Part shown: piece by piece, positions 1 through 8,237 of the stretch
Layout of the letters: the number at the start of each line of letters is the position of its first letter
Position numbering within the stretch: position 1 is the stretch's first letter
Notes under the pieces: generated by a model
Database searches by the model: none
What the model saw: the letters and a program-made list of their open reading frames with translations, nothing else
Told to the model about the DNA's origin: nothing
Assembly: GCF_001044235.1 (NCBI RefSeq)
Contig: NZ_JYNL01000064.1
Coordinates: forward strand, 331,782-395,781
Reading direction: 5' to 3'
Source of the DNA: Mycolicibacterium chlorophenolicum
Lineage (GTDB): Bacteria > Actinomycetota > Actinomycetes > Mycobacteriales > Mycobacteriaceae
DNA: 64,000 nt
Made by a program: the position numbers and the translations under genes

Positions 1-143
1 CGCTCGGGGTGGTGGTGACCGGGGTGATCCCGATGGTCGACCGCGGCGACGTCGCCGCCGCGCGATTCGCCAAGCGCGACATCCCGTTTCACGCGCTGGT
101 GACCTACCGGGACCTGGGCATCGACCCCGTCAAGGACGTCTAG
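1..143 (+). CDS. Phosphoribosyltransferase-like protein, C-terminal part (possibly orotate phosphoribosyltransferase)
   Basis: Only the last 46 codons are inside the window; the reading frame begins at base 3 and ends with TAG at 141-143. The visible end has a hydrophobic strand (GVVVTGVIPMVDRG), then HALVTYRDLGIDPV. The V-x-x-V-V-D-R strand and the HALVTYRDL ending are typical of the last strand and tail of orotate phosphoribosyltransferase-type type I PRTases, which convert orotate and PRPP to OMP. The PRPP-binding loop lies outside the window, so the call rests on the tail alone. It is convergent with the ABC importer genes, with a hairpin between them. Confidence 0.45.
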   Translation, partial: LGVVVTGVIPMVDRGDVAAARFAKRDIPFHALVTYRDLGIDPVKDV

Positions 144-149
144 TCTCTG

Positions 150-200
150 TGATTTCGGCGTGGTTGTCGTCGGTGAGCGGCGATAACCACGCCGAAGTCA
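150..200. terminator. Long hairpin between convergent genes, probable bidirectional terminator
   Basis: Bases 154-165 (TTCGGCGTGGTT) are exactly complementary to 185-196 (AACCACGCCGAA). The stem extends to 169/181 with one G-U pair, leaving an 11-nt loop. It lies between the stop at 143 and the oppositely oriented stop at 198. There is no T-run, as is common for mycobacterial terminators. Confidence 0.6.
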
Positions 201-1238
201 CGCCGGGGTGACCAGCACGCCGTCGCTGTCCACGCCCAGCCTGACCCGGTCGCCGGGCCGCAGCGCCCGCGCCGCCGAGCTCGCCATCTGTGCCATCACC
301 ACCGGACCGTCGGGCACCGCCACGCTGACCCGCGAGATCGCGCCCAGGAACGACACCGCCGACACCGTGGCGGACCCTTGCTCATCGGCGGTGACGGTCA
401 CCGACTCCGGGCGCACCATCGCCAGACCGGGGCCGTCGACCGACCCCGCCGACGCGGGCACCGACACCCCCAGCAGCGTGGCCCGGCCGCCGGACACCTG
501 CGCGGGCACCTTGTTGTTCAGCCCGACGAAGTCAGCGACGAACGGGGTGGCCGGGTTGGCGTACAGCTCGGCCGGGGCGGCGAGCTGCTCGAGCCGGCCC
601 TGGCTCATCACCCCCACCCGGTCGGCGACGGCCAGCGCCTCCTCCTGGTCGTGGGTGACGAACAGCGTCGTGGTCCCGACGTCGAGCTGCACGCGCCGGA
701 TCTCGTCGCGCAGCTGGGTGCGCACCTTGGCGTCGAGCGCCGAGAGCGGCTCGTCGAGCAGCAGCACCCGCGGCTGGATCGCCAGGGCGCGGGCCAGCGC
801 CACCCGCTGCTGCTGACCGCCGGACAGCTCCTTGGCATACCTGCCGCCCAGCTCGCCGAGCCCGACCAGGTCGAGCATGTCCGCAGCGCGGGAGAGCCTG
901 TCGCGCTTGGCTTTTCCGCGCATCTTCAGGCCGAACGCGACGTTGTCGAGCACGGTCAGGTGCGGGAAGAGGCTGTAGGCCTGGAACACCATCCCCATGT
1001 CGCGCTTGTTGGCCGGCACGTTGCTGACGTCGACGCCGCCGACCGACACCGTGCCCGAGGTCGCCTCGTCGAGCCCGGCGAGGATGCGCAGCGCGGTCGT
1101 CTTGCCGCAGCCCGACGGGCCGAGCAGGGCCACCAGCTCCCCGGGTTCGATGTGCAGGGTGAGCCCGTCGAGGGCGCGGGTCGTCCCGTAGAGGCGGGTC
1201 AGCTCGGTCAGCTCGACGGCCACTCCGTTGTCACTCAC
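198..1238 (-). CDS. ABC importer ATP-binding subunit (spermidine/iron/phosphonate type)
   Basis: A 346-residue nucleotide-binding protein that would power import through the two permeases encoded upstream. Walker A GPSGCGKT is at residues 40-47, the Q-loop follows in MGMVFQAYSLF, the signature LSGGQ is at 138-142, Walker B LLLDEP at 159-164 and the switch His in FVTHD. The C-terminal ~110 residues form a TOBE-like domain, as in PotA/FbpC proteins. I chose GTG at 1238 because it overlaps the stop of the permease gene by 4 nt (GTGA) and directly precedes the conserved region. It is the last gene of a binding protein-permease-permease-ATPase operon. The substrate cannot be read from the sequence. 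Confidence 0.88.
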   Translation of the reverse strand: MSDNGVAVELTELTRLYGTTRALDGLTLHIEPGELVALLGPSGCGKTTALRILAGLDEATSGTVSVGGVDVSNVPANKRDMGMVFQAYSLFPHLTVLDNVAFGLKMRGKAKRDRLSRAADMLDLVGLGELGGRYAKELSGGQQQRVALARALAIQPRVLLLDEPLSALDAKVRTQLRDEIRRVQLDVGTTTLFVTHDQEEALAVADRVGVMSQGRLEQLAAPAELYANPATPFVADFVGLNNKVPAQVSGGRATLLGVSVPASAGSVDGPGLAMVRPESVTVTADEQGSATVSAVSFLGAISRVSVAVPDGPVVMAQMASSAARALRPGDRVRLGVDSDGVLVTPA

Positions 1239-2008
1239 AGCGTCACTCCCGTCTGATGGCGGCGTCCCCGGGTGACCAGCGACAGGATCAGCAGCAGCGC
1301 GAACCCGAACAGCAGGGTGGCCAGCGACGCCGCCACCGAGGTCGGCCCGTCGCTCTTGCCGATCAGCACGATCTGCACCTGCAGGGTCTCGTAGCCCGAC
1401 AGCGACGCGATGGTGAATTCGCCGAGCACGACGGCGATCGAGATGAACGCCGCCGACAGGATGCCCGACCAGATGTTCGGCACCACGACGCGGGTGATCG
1501 TCGTCATCCAGCCCGCGCCCAGCGACCGCGAAGCCTCCGACAGCGTCTGCAGGTCGATCGACGAGAGCGCCGCGTCGATGGCGCGGTAGGAGAACGGCAG
1601 CACCACCACGACGTAGACGAACGTCAGCGTCAGCGGTGACTCCCCCAGCAGGTAGGTCACCCACAGGTACACGTTGCGCAGCCCGACGACGATCACCAGC
1701 GCCGGGATCGTCAGCGGCAGCAGGCACAGGAACTCGACCAACCCCTTGGCCCACGGCGCGCGCAGCCGCACCCAGATCATCGTCGGCACCAACAGGATCA
1801 GCATCGCGGCCACGGTCAGCACCGCCAGCGACAGCGACACGACGATCGCCCGATACAGCGCCTCGTCGGTCACCAGGTTGGCCCACGCCTGCCCGGTGCG
1901 CCCGCCGGAGAGCAGGTTGCGGGTGGAGAAGTCGGCCATCGCGTAGAGGGGGAACAGGAAGAAGACGCCGAACAGCACCCACAGTGCCCCGCGCACCGCC
2001 GTTCTCAT
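1235..2008 (-). CDS. ABC importer permease (second)
   Basis: A 257-residue inner-membrane protein with about six hydrophobic segments. The EAA-type loop is visible as LSEASRSLGAGWMTTITRVV, the cytoplasmic motif that contacts the ATPase. It belongs to the PotC/CysW-like binding-protein-dependent permease family. ATG at 2008 overlaps the preceding permease stop by 4 nt, and its own end overlaps the ATPase start by 4 nt, so translation is probably coupled. The first ~30 residues include one transmembrane helix (VLFGVFFLFPLYAMA) followed by the periplasmic stretch usual in this family. Confidence 0.85.
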   Translation of the reverse strand: MRTAVRGALWVLFGVFFLFPLYAMADFSTRNLLSGGRTGQAWANLVTDEALYRAIVVSLSLAVLTVAAMLILLVPTMIWVRLRAPWAKGLVEFLCLLPLTIPALVIVVGLRNVYLWVTYLLGESPLTLTFVYVVVVLPFSYRAIDAALSSIDLQTLSEASRSLGAGWMTTITRVVVPNIWSGILSAAFISIAVVLGEFTIASLSGYETLQVQIVLIGKSDGPTSVAASLATLLFGFALLLILSLVTRGRRHQTGVTL

Positions 2009-2847
2009 GACAGCCACCGGGAACTGCGCCGCACCAACAGGTTGTAGGCCGCCATGACGACGGCCACGACGACGATCATCTCCAGCGCGAGTGCGTAGGC
2101 GAACCCGGCCTGACCCAGCACCACCTCGCTGACCAGTGAGGCGCGGATCAGCAGCGGCAGGATCGGGCTGCCCTGGCTGACCAGTGCGGCGGCGGTCGCG
2201 TACGCGGCGAAAGCGTTGGCGAACAACAACAGTGCCGAGCCCAGGAACGCCGGTGTCAGCAGCGGGATCGCCACCTCGCGCCAGTAGTCCCACGTCGAGG
2301 CGCCCAGGCTGACGGCCGCCTCGCGCCACTGGTCGCGCAGACCCTCCAGCGCGGGGACGAACACGATCACCATCAGCGGGATCTGGAAGTAGGTGTAGAC
2401 GAGGATCAGCCCGCCGAGGCCGTACAGCCAGCCCGATCCGGCGAGGTTCCAGCCCGTCGCCTGCTGTACCCACAGGGTCAGCACCCCGTTCAGCCCGACG
2501 GTCGCGAGGAATGCGAAAGCCAAGGCCACACCGCCGAACTGGGCGAGCACGCTGCACAGCGACAGCACCGAACGGCGCACCATCGACGTCGGCGGGCTGC
2601 TGACGATCAGCCACGCCATCACCGCGCCGAGCAGCGCGCCGAGGATCGCGGTGGCCCCGGAGAGCAGCACGCTGTTCCACAGCGCCGAGAGCGCCGTCCC
2701 GGTGAACAGCGCGGCGACGCGATCCAGCGAGAAGGCCCCGTCGACGTACACCGCGCTCACCACGACGGTGACCGTCGGGATGATCAGGAAGATGACGACG
2801 ACGGCCAGGAACGGCAGCAGCGGCAGGCCGTCTCGCACCCGACGCAT
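2005..2847 (-). CDS. ABC importer permease (first)
   Basis: A 280-residue permease with about six membrane segments and an EAA-like loop (WREAAVSLGASTWDYWREV). It is PotB/CysT-like and would form the translocation pore with the downstream permease. ATG at 2847 follows the binding-protein stop (2849-2851) by one base. A TTG nine bases upstream (2856) is an alternative start that would overlap that stop. The spacing indicates a tightly coupled operon. Substrate unknown. Confidence 0.85.
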   Translation of the reverse strand: MRRVRDGLPLLPFLAVVVIFLIIPTVTVVVSAVYVDGAFSLDRVAALFTGTALSALWNSVLLSGATAILGALLGAVMAWLIVSSPPTSMVRRSVLSLCSVLAQFGGVALAFAFLATVGLNGVLTLWVQQATGWNLAGSGWLYGLGGLILVYTYFQIPLMVIVFVPALEGLRDQWREAAVSLGASTWDYWREVAIPLLTPAFLGSALLLFANAFAAYATAAALVSQGSPILPLLIRASLVSEVVLGQAGFAYALALEMIVVVAVVMAAYNLLVRRSSRWLS

Positions 2848-2848
2848 G

Positions 2849-3991
2849 TCAGCCAACCGCGGCGGCCCAGTTCTCCGACAGATACTTCGAGGCGGCCTCG
2901 GTCTGCTGCGGGGTGGGCACCGTCACCGGACCGTCGACCACCGGCAGCGCGGCGGCGACCGCCTTGTCGAGGGTGCCGGCGGCGGCCATGTTGTCGGCGC
3001 GCACCGGCCGAACACCGCCCTGGGCGAACAGGTTCTGGCCCTCGTCGCTGTAGAGGAACTCCTGCCACAGTCGGGCGGCGGCGGGGTGCGGGGCGTCCTT
3101 GTTGATCGCCTGGTAGTAGTAGCCGGCGACCGCGTTGTTCGGCGGCACGAGCACCGTCCAGGACGGAAGCTTCTTGGTTTCAGACGAATTGGTGTAGTTC
3201 CAGTCGATCACCACGGGCGTCTGCCCGGACTCGATGGTCGCCGGCGTCGGGTCGACCGGCAGGAAGTTGCCCGCCTGCTTGAGTTTCCGGAAGAACTCGA
3301 CACCGGGGGCGATGTCGTCGGCCGACCCGCCCTGGGACAGCGCCACCATCAGCACACCGGAGAACGCGGCGCCGGCCTGGGTGGGATCGCCGTTGAGGGC
3401 GACCTTGCCCTGGTACTCCGGCTTGAGCAGGTCGTTGACGTTCGTCACCGGGGGCACCTTCGCCGAGTCGAAGCCGATCGACATGTAGCCGCCGTAGTCG
3501 TTGACCCAGGCGCCGTTCGGATCCTTGAAGGCGGCCGGGATGTCGTCGAAGGTGGCGACCTTGTACGGCGCGAACATCGCGGTGTTCGCCAGCGCCACCG
3601 ACTGGCCGAGGTCGAACACGTCGGGTGCGCTGCTGCGGCCCTTCTGCTGGTTGGCGGCGTTGATCTCGTCCTGGCTGGACGCATCGGGCTGCGCCGAGGT
3701 GACCTTGATGCCGTACTTGTCGGAGAAGGCCTTGATGATGGCGCCGTAGTTGGCCCAATCCGGCGGCAGCGCAATGACATTGAGCGCACCCTCGCCCTTG
3801 GCCGCCTTCACCAGGCCGTCCATCCCGCCGAAGTCCTGCGCCGACGTGGCCTCGGCGGCCTTGACGCCGGACTCGGTCTGCGCGCCGGAATCCTTGTTCT
3901 CCGGGGGCGCGCACGCCGCGATCCCGGCGACGACGAGCGCGGACGCGGCACACGCGAGGACCCGGGAGAACAGTGAAGCGGAAGTGGGCAT
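2849..3991 (-). CDS. ABC importer substrate-binding lipoprotein
   Basis: A 380-residue extracellular solute-binding protein of the family that includes iron, thiamine, polyamine and phosphonate binders. The N-terminus is a lipoprotein signal ending in GIAAC (Cys near residue 29), so the mature protein should be anchored to the outer face of the membrane. The mature part starts with a short linker and then a periplasmic-binding fold (GALNVIALPPDWANYGAIIK). ATG at 3991 is the start that gives a correctly placed signal. It is the first gene of the operon; the transcript must start in the 112 bases shared with the divergent PPOX-type gene. The ligand cannot be deduced. Confidence 0.85.
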   Translation of the reverse strand: MPTSASLFSRVLACAASALVVAGIAACAPPENKDSGAQTESGVKAAEATSAQDFGGMDGLVKAAKGEGALNVIALPPDWANYGAIIKAFSDKYGIKVTSAQPDASSQDEINAANQQKGRSSAPDVFDLGQSVALANTAMFAPYKVATFDDIPAAFKDPNGAWVNDYGGYMSIGFDSAKVPPVTNVNDLLKPEYQGKVALNGDPTQAGAAFSGVLMVALSQGGSADDIAPGVEFFRKLKQAGNFLPVDPTPATIESGQTPVVIDWNYTNSSETKKLPSWTVLVPPNNAVAGYYYQAINKDAPHPAAARLWQEFLYSDEGQNLFAQGGVRPVRADNMAAAGTLDKAVAAALPVVDGPVTVPTPQQTEAASKYLSENWAAAVG

Positions 3992-4090
3992 GGATGAGAC
4001 CTTCCGGTGAGCAGGAGTCGGCGCGGTGGCGCAGCGGTTGCCTGGCCGTGTCATCGCGGTGAACCATATCCCGCCGGCACTGCCCGCGCC

Positions 4091-4106
4091 TAGGGTTGAG
4101 CGGGTG
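4091..4106 (+). promoter_or_regulatory. -10 box positioned for a leaderless transcript
   Basis: TAGGGT at 4091-4096 lies seven bases before the GTG at 4104. A TANNNT box at this distance from a start codon is the usual arrangement for leaderless mycobacterial genes. I see no Shine-Dalgarno sequence in between. Confidence 0.45.
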
Positions 4107-4523
4107 ACACCTGACGAGACGGTCACCGCCTTCACCGGTGCACCGGTGGCGGCTCTGGCCACGGTGCGCCCCGACGGCGCGCCGCACGTGGTGCCGGTCG
4201 TCTTCGCGATGGCCGCCGGCCGCGACGATCTGGTGTACACCGCGGTCGACGCGAAGCCGAAGTCCACCCAGCACCTGCGCCGGCTGGCCAACATCGAGAA
4301 CAACCCCGAGGTCAGTCTGCTGGTCGACCACTACGACGACGACTGGGCGCGGCTGTGGTGGGTGCGCGCGGACGGGACCGCGACGATCCACCGGTCGGGG
4401 GACGAGGTCGCCATCGGCTACGCGCAGTTGCGCGCGAAGTACCCGCAGTACGAACGGGTTGCGCTCAACGGCCCCGTCGTCAGCATCCGGATCCGCCGCT
4501 GGGCGTCCTGGGGTGGGGGCTAG
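4104..4523 (+). CDS. PPOX-class F420-dependent oxidoreductase-like protein
   Basis: A 139-residue protein of the pyridoxamine-phosphate-oxidase-like split-barrel fold. It starts with the typical FTGAPVAALATVRPDGAPHVVP strand pair and continues with the flavin/F420-contacting stretch AVDAKPKSTQHLRRLANI and NPEVSLLVDHYDDDWARLWWVR. The length and these motifs match the Rv1155-type PPOX proteins of mycobacteria, which bind F420 or flavin and reduce small substrates. GTG at 4104 is the first start that does not add an unrelated N-terminus. It stands alone between the divergent ABC operon and a sigma-factor gene. The substrate is unknown. Confidence 0.75.
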   Translation: MTPDETVTAFTGAPVAALATVRPDGAPHVVPVVFAMAAGRDDLVYTAVDAKPKSTQHLRRLANIENNPEVSLLVDHYDDDWARLWWVRADGTATIHRSGDEVAIGYAQLRAKYPQYERVALNGPVVSIRIRRWASWGGG

Positions 4524-4637
4524 CCGGTAGTCGGCGCGGCGGTTCTCCGGAAAGGAGATGGGGGTCAGCCGGGCAGACGATCGAGGTGGCGCGCGGAAAG
4601 GTCGGAGGCATCATCCGCACCGCGCCGAGGAGTCCCG

Positions 4638-5213
4638 ATGACCGACACCGACAAGCTCGCCGTCCGCTTCACCCGCGACGCGGTTCCGCTGCTCACCGAG
4701 CTGCGCGGGCACGCGGTGCGGCTGACCCGCGATCCCGACCTCGCCGACGATCTGCTGCAGGAGACGGCCGCCAAGGCGTTCGCCGCGTTCGCGAGCTTCA
4801 CCGAAGGCACCAACCTGGCGGGCTGGCTGTACCGGATCATGGTCAACACCCACATCGGCGAGTACCGCAAAGTGCAGCGCCGGCCGGCCCTGCAGTTCAC
4901 CGACGCGATCTCCGACACGCAGATGATGGCCCACCACCAGCGGGCCATGTCGGCCCGGTCGCCTGAGGACGATGTGCTGGTGCGTCTCGGCGACCCGGCC
5001 ATCGCGGCCGCGATGCGCGCGCTGCCCGAGGTGTACCGCACCGCGGTGTACTACGCCGACGTGGAGGGGTTGACGTTCCGCGAGATCGCCGCGCGGATGG
5101 ACGTCCCCCTCGGCACGGTGATGTCGCGGCTGCACCGGGGCCGCAACCAGCTGCGCCGCGCGCTGCGCGACACGGCCAGGGCCGTCGGCTATTCGCTGCC
5201 CGAAGCGGCGTGA
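4638..5213 (+). CDS. ECF sigma factor (SigH/SigE-like group)
   Basis: A 191-residue ECF-type sigma factor that would direct RNA polymerase to an alternative promoter class. Region 2 covers about residues 15-85 (HAVRLTRDPDLADDLLQET, then LAGWLYRIMVNTHIGEYRK). Region 4 covers about 125-180 (LPEVYRTAVYYADVEGLTF, then LGTVMSRLHRGRNQLRRAL). This is the layout of the SigH/SigR branch. No anti-sigma gene follows: the next gene runs in the opposite direction and overlaps its end by 25 bases. The stimulus and partner are therefore not apparent. Confidence 0.85.
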   Translation: MTDTDKLAVRFTRDAVPLLTELRGHAVRLTRDPDLADDLLQETAAKAFAAFASFTEGTNLAGWLYRIMVNTHIGEYRKVQRRPALQFTDAISDTQMMAHHQRAMSARSPEDDVLVRLGDPAIAAAMRALPEVYRTAVYYADVEGLTFREIAARMDVPLGTVMSRLHRGRNQLRRALRDTARAVGYSLPEAA

Positions 5214-6115
5214 TCGACCGGTCCCGGCGGCCTGGCAGGCGGCGGCGCGCCGAGCTGCTCCTCGTAGGCGCCCTCGTCGCGGCCCAGGGCGATGGTGCCC
5301 GCGGCCATGGCCAGCGTCGACACGGCCAACGCGACAGCGTCCCACCGGCCGACGTCGAGGTGCTCGCCGAGCACGATCGCCCCGAGCAGCACCGCGATCA
5401 CCGGTTCGAGGGTGAGCATCGTCGGCACGGAGGTCTGCAGGGAGCCGGCGTGGAAGGCCGACTGCTGCAACAGCACCGCGACGACGCCGAGCAGCGCCAG
5501 AAGGTACGGCACCGGGGTGAGCAGCACCGCCATCGGTCCCTCGTGGGTGAGCACGTGCATGACCAGTTTGGTGAGCACCGCGACGACGCCGAACAACACG
5601 CCGACCGCGACCGCGAGCAGTACCGCGCGGCGCCAGCCGACGCTGCGCAGCGCGACCGCCACGCAGGCCAGTACGGCCACCGTGCACACCACCGCGACGA
5701 CGGCCGACGTGCTCAGCGTCGCCTCGTAGTCGCCCGGGCTGGGTTTGGCCAGCACCACGAACACCGCGAGCGCCGCGGTGAGCAGCAGCGCCCAGGCCCA
5801 CTCGGCGCGGGTGACCCGGCGGTGCGCCAGCCGGGCCGACAGCGGTAGCGCGAACAGCAGCGCCGAGACCAGGATCGGCTGCACCAGCAGCAGGGACCCG
5901 TTGGCCAGCGCGAGGGCCTGGAACACGTAGCCGGCGATGGCCGCGGCGGTGCCGCCCCACCACAGCGGCCTGCGGATCAACGTCAGGAACATGACGCTGC
6001 TGACGCCGTGTTCGGCGGGCACGTCCAGGGTGGCCCGCTGCCGCACCACGATGCCGATGGCCAGAAACACCGCCGCCAACAACGACAGCAGGACGGTCAC
6101 CCCATGGCCGATCAC
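5189..6115 (-). CDS. DMT/EamA-type membrane transporter
   Basis: A 308-residue protein with about ten hydrophobic helices in two halves (starting LLSLLAAVFLAIGIVV and ending TLAMAAGTIALG), the usual build of drug/metabolite transporters. A repeat-type ending, LEPVIAVLLGAIVLGEHLD, matches the conserved E-P-x-x-A-x-x-x-G region of EamA proteins. The C-terminus is a polar, proline-rich tail. GTG at 6115 is the first plausible start; GTG at 6100 is an alternative. There is no clear Shine-Dalgarno. It is convergent with the sigma-factor gene. Substrate unknown. Confidence 0.7.
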   Translation of the reverse strand: MIGHGVTVLLSLLAAVFLAIGIVVRQRATLDVPAEHGVSSVMFLTLIRRPLWWGGTAAAIAGYVFQALALANGSLLLVQPILVSALLFALPLSARLAHRRVTRAEWAWALLLTAALAVFVVLAKPSPGDYEATLSTSAVVAVVCTVAVLACVAVALRSVGWRRAVLLAVAVGVLFGVVAVLTKLVMHVLTHEGPMAVLLTPVPYLLALLGVVAVLLQQSAFHAGSLQTSVPTMLTLEPVIAVLLGAIVLGEHLDVGRWDAVALAVSTLAMAAGTIALGRDEGAYEEQLGAPPPARPPGPVDHAASGSE

Positions 6116-6217
6116 CCGACAAGGACAGCACATCGCAGGGGGTGCTGCCCACCCGGCTCGACGTCGGCAAACGATCGATCTTGTTTCGGCAGCGCGGAAC
6201 TGGGCATAACCCGGGCC

Positions 6218-6556
6218 ATGAATCTGCGTAGGTTGCTCTTGATCGCCGGTGCGGTGGTTTTGCTGGTCGGGGTCATCGGACTGCTGGTGCCCGTGTCGGT
6301 GCCGGGACCTCAGGGCGATATCGGCTGCGGCAACGCGATCGCCGCGGACCTGTCCCAGGCCCGGGACGTCGACAGCCAGAATCTGGCCAACCTGCCCGTT
6401 CTCAACGAGATCATTCCGCACAAGGACTTCGTGGCCGAGTGCAATTCGGCGCTGTCGTCGCGGCGGTCCTGGTCCATCCCGGTCGCCGTCGTCGGTCTGG
6501 TGGTCCTCGCCGGCTCGTTCTTCGTGGGCGGACGCGCGGGCCGGGTGCGGGCCTAG
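6218..6556 (+). CDS. Small membrane protein of unknown function
   Basis: A 112-residue protein with one hydrophobic segment at residues 6-30 and a second at about 88-106, separated by a predicted extracytoplasmic loop with two cysteines (IGCGN and AECNS). That suggests a disulfide-stabilised loop between two membrane spans. ATG at 6218 gives a good N-terminal helix. I do not recognise a family beyond a generic mycobacterial membrane protein. It overlaps the end of the convergent small gene by 4 nt. Confidence 0.55.
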   Translation: MNLRRLLLIAGAVVLLVGVIGLLVPVSVPGPQGDIGCGNAIAADLSQARDVDSQNLANLPVLNEIIPHKDFVAECNSALSSRRSWSIPVAVVGLVVLAGSFFVGGRAGRVRA

Positions 6557-6840
6557 CTGGCCTCGCGGTCGCGCACCACCCGCAGCCGCGGGCGCGCGTC
6601 CGGCGCGGGACCGATCTTGTCGGTGACGGTGGCCGCGACGGAATCGAACCGGTTCACCGCGCGGTCGCACAGCCCGCGTACCCGGTCGCCGGCCGTGTCG
6701 ACGGCGGTGTCGACGTCGTCGGCCGCGCTGAGCAGGTAGGCCCGCATGTTCACCCGCATTCGCTCGCCCGCGATGCGCAACCTGCGGCGGAGGCGCTCGT
6801 CGACCTCGACGCTGACGTAGGGCAACACCTGAAGCTTCAT
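6553..6840 (-). CDS. Small charged protein of unknown function
   Basis: A 95-residue, hydrophilic, mostly helical protein without signal or membrane segment. The N-terminus (KLQVLPYVSVEVDERLRRRL) resembles a strand followed by a helix. The rest is rich in Asp, Ala, Val and Arg. ATG at 6840 overlaps the stop of the upstream MHS transporter by 4 nt, so the two are likely co-translated. I do not recognise the family. Confidence 0.5.
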   Translation of the reverse strand: MKLQVLPYVSVEVDERLRRRLRIAGERMRVNMRAYLLSAADDVDTAVDTAGDRVRGLCDRAVNRFDSVAATVTDKIGPAPDARPRLRVVRDREAS

Positions 6841-8162
6841 CTGCGCGTCTCCCCTTCTCCGGTGCCTGTGCCCAGAGTAGCCCGGGGTTGCTGGACCCGC
6901 GCCAGGGTGCGGCCCGCCGTCTCGCGCAGGGTGAGCGCCACCCCGAGCGACGTCACCGCGGCAGCGACCAGATAGTAGGACGGTGCGACGGCATCGCCGG
7001 TGCGCGCGGTCAGCCAGGTGACGACGTACGGCGTGGTGCCGCCGAACAGCGCCACGCAGAGGTTGTAGCCGACGGAGAAGCCGCTGAAGCGGATGCGGGT
7101 GGCGAACAGTTCCACCCCCGCCGACACCGCGGCGCTGACGTACACCGACTCGATCGCCGCGAGGACGCAGTGCGCGGCGATGGCCGCGCCCAGCGAGCCG
7201 GAGTTCAGCAGCAGGAACAGCGGATAGCCCAGCACCGCGAACAGCGCTGCGCCGCCGACGAGCAGGGGCCGGCGTCCGATCCGGTCGGACAGCACGGCCA
7301 GCGGCAGGATCAGCACGAGCGCCACCGTCGCGGCCAGCGTGATCGACACGAACGCGTCGGCCTTGGAGAACCCGAGGGTCTTGATGAAATACGTCGGCAA
7401 GAACGTGAACACGACGTAGTAGCCGATGTTGAACACGACGAACAGGCCGATCACCTGCAGGATCTGCCGCCACGACGTCGAGAGTGCTTCGCGCAGAGGC
7501 GATCGCGCGATCTCGGCGGCGGAGCTGAGCTTCTCGAACTGCGGGGTGTCCCCCAGGCGCAGCCGGATGTAGAGGCCGACCAGACCGAGGGGGCCGGCGA
7601 TCAGGAACGGGACGCGCCAGCCGTAACTCTCCATCGCCGCGGCCGGCAGCACGGTCTGCAACACCGTCACCGTGACCGAGCCGAGCAGGAACCCCAGCAC
7701 GCCCGACCACGCCATGAACGTGACCGTCACCCCGCGGCGGGCGTCGTCGGCGAACTCGGCCAGATACACCGCACCGCCGCCGTACTCCCCGCCCGCGGAG
7801 AAACCCTGCAGGCACCGCAGCGCCAGCAGCAGCACCGGGGCGAGCACCCCGACGGTGTCGTAGGTGGGCAGCACGCCGATACCCAGCGTCGCCGCCGACA
7901 TCAGCAGGATCACCAGCGCCAGCACCTTCTGCCGGCCGATCCGATCGCCGAGCGGGCCGAAGACGAACCCGCCCAGCGGCCGCACGAAGAACGCCGCGGC
8001 GAAGATCGCGAACGTGCTGAGCAATGCCGCGGTCTCGTCGCCCGGCGGGAAGAAGTGGGCGGCGATGAACGTCGCCAGGAAGCCGTAGATCGCGAAATCG
8101 AACCACTCGACCGCGTTGCCGATCGATGCGCCCGTCACCACCCTGCGGACGTCGGACTGCAT
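6837..8162 (-). CDS. MFS transporter, metabolite:H+ symporter (MHS) family
   Basis: A 441-residue protein with about twelve membrane segments. It begins with ASIGNAVEWFDFAIYGFL, the family signature of MHS carriers such as ProP, KgtP and ShiA. The loop 2-3 motif GPLGDRIGRQKVL and RCLQGFSAGGEYGGG in helix 4 are also present. These carriers import osmolytes or organic acids with protons; the sequence does not say which one. A strong Shine-Dalgarno (GGGAGGA) precedes the ATG at 8162. It leads a two-gene unit with the 95-residue protein. Confidence 0.88.
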   Translation of the reverse strand: MQSDVRRVVTGASIGNAVEWFDFAIYGFLATFIAAHFFPPGDETAALLSTFAIFAAAFFVRPLGGFVFGPLGDRIGRQKVLALVILLMSAATLGIGVLPTYDTVGVLAPVLLLALRCLQGFSAGGEYGGGAVYLAEFADDARRGVTVTFMAWSGVLGFLLGSVTVTVLQTVLPAAAMESYGWRVPFLIAGPLGLVGLYIRLRLGDTPQFEKLSSAAEIARSPLREALSTSWRQILQVIGLFVVFNIGYYVVFTFLPTYFIKTLGFSKADAFVSITLAATVALVLILPLAVLSDRIGRRPLLVGGAALFAVLGYPLFLLLNSGSLGAAIAAHCVLAAIESVYVSAAVSAGVELFATRIRFSGFSVGYNLCVALFGGTTPYVVTWLTARTGDAVAPSYYLVAAAVTSLGVALTLRETAGRTLARVQQPRATLGTGTGEGETRR

Positions 8163-8177
8163 AGCGTCCTCCCGAAA

Positions 8178-8206
8178 GTAAGCGCGGCGCTGAGCATTTC
8201 GCTTAC
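8178..8206. promoter_or_regulatory. Inverted repeat upstream of the MHS transporter gene
   Basis: GTAAGCG at 8178-8184 and CGCTTAC at 8200-8206 form perfect 7-bp arms with a 15-base spacer, just upstream of the transporter's ribosome binding site. This could be an operator or a 5' leader hairpin. No more can be said from the sequence. Confidence 0.3.
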
Positions 8207-8237
8207 CCGGCGCCGTCGCACGCCGTCGGTTGGCACG

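Noticed and set aside
198..1982. Single 594-residue fusion of ABC ATPase and an upstream Arg-rich region
   Set aside because: The extra N-terminal part is antisense-like low-complexity sequence overlapping the permease gene; the ATPase starts at GTG 1238.
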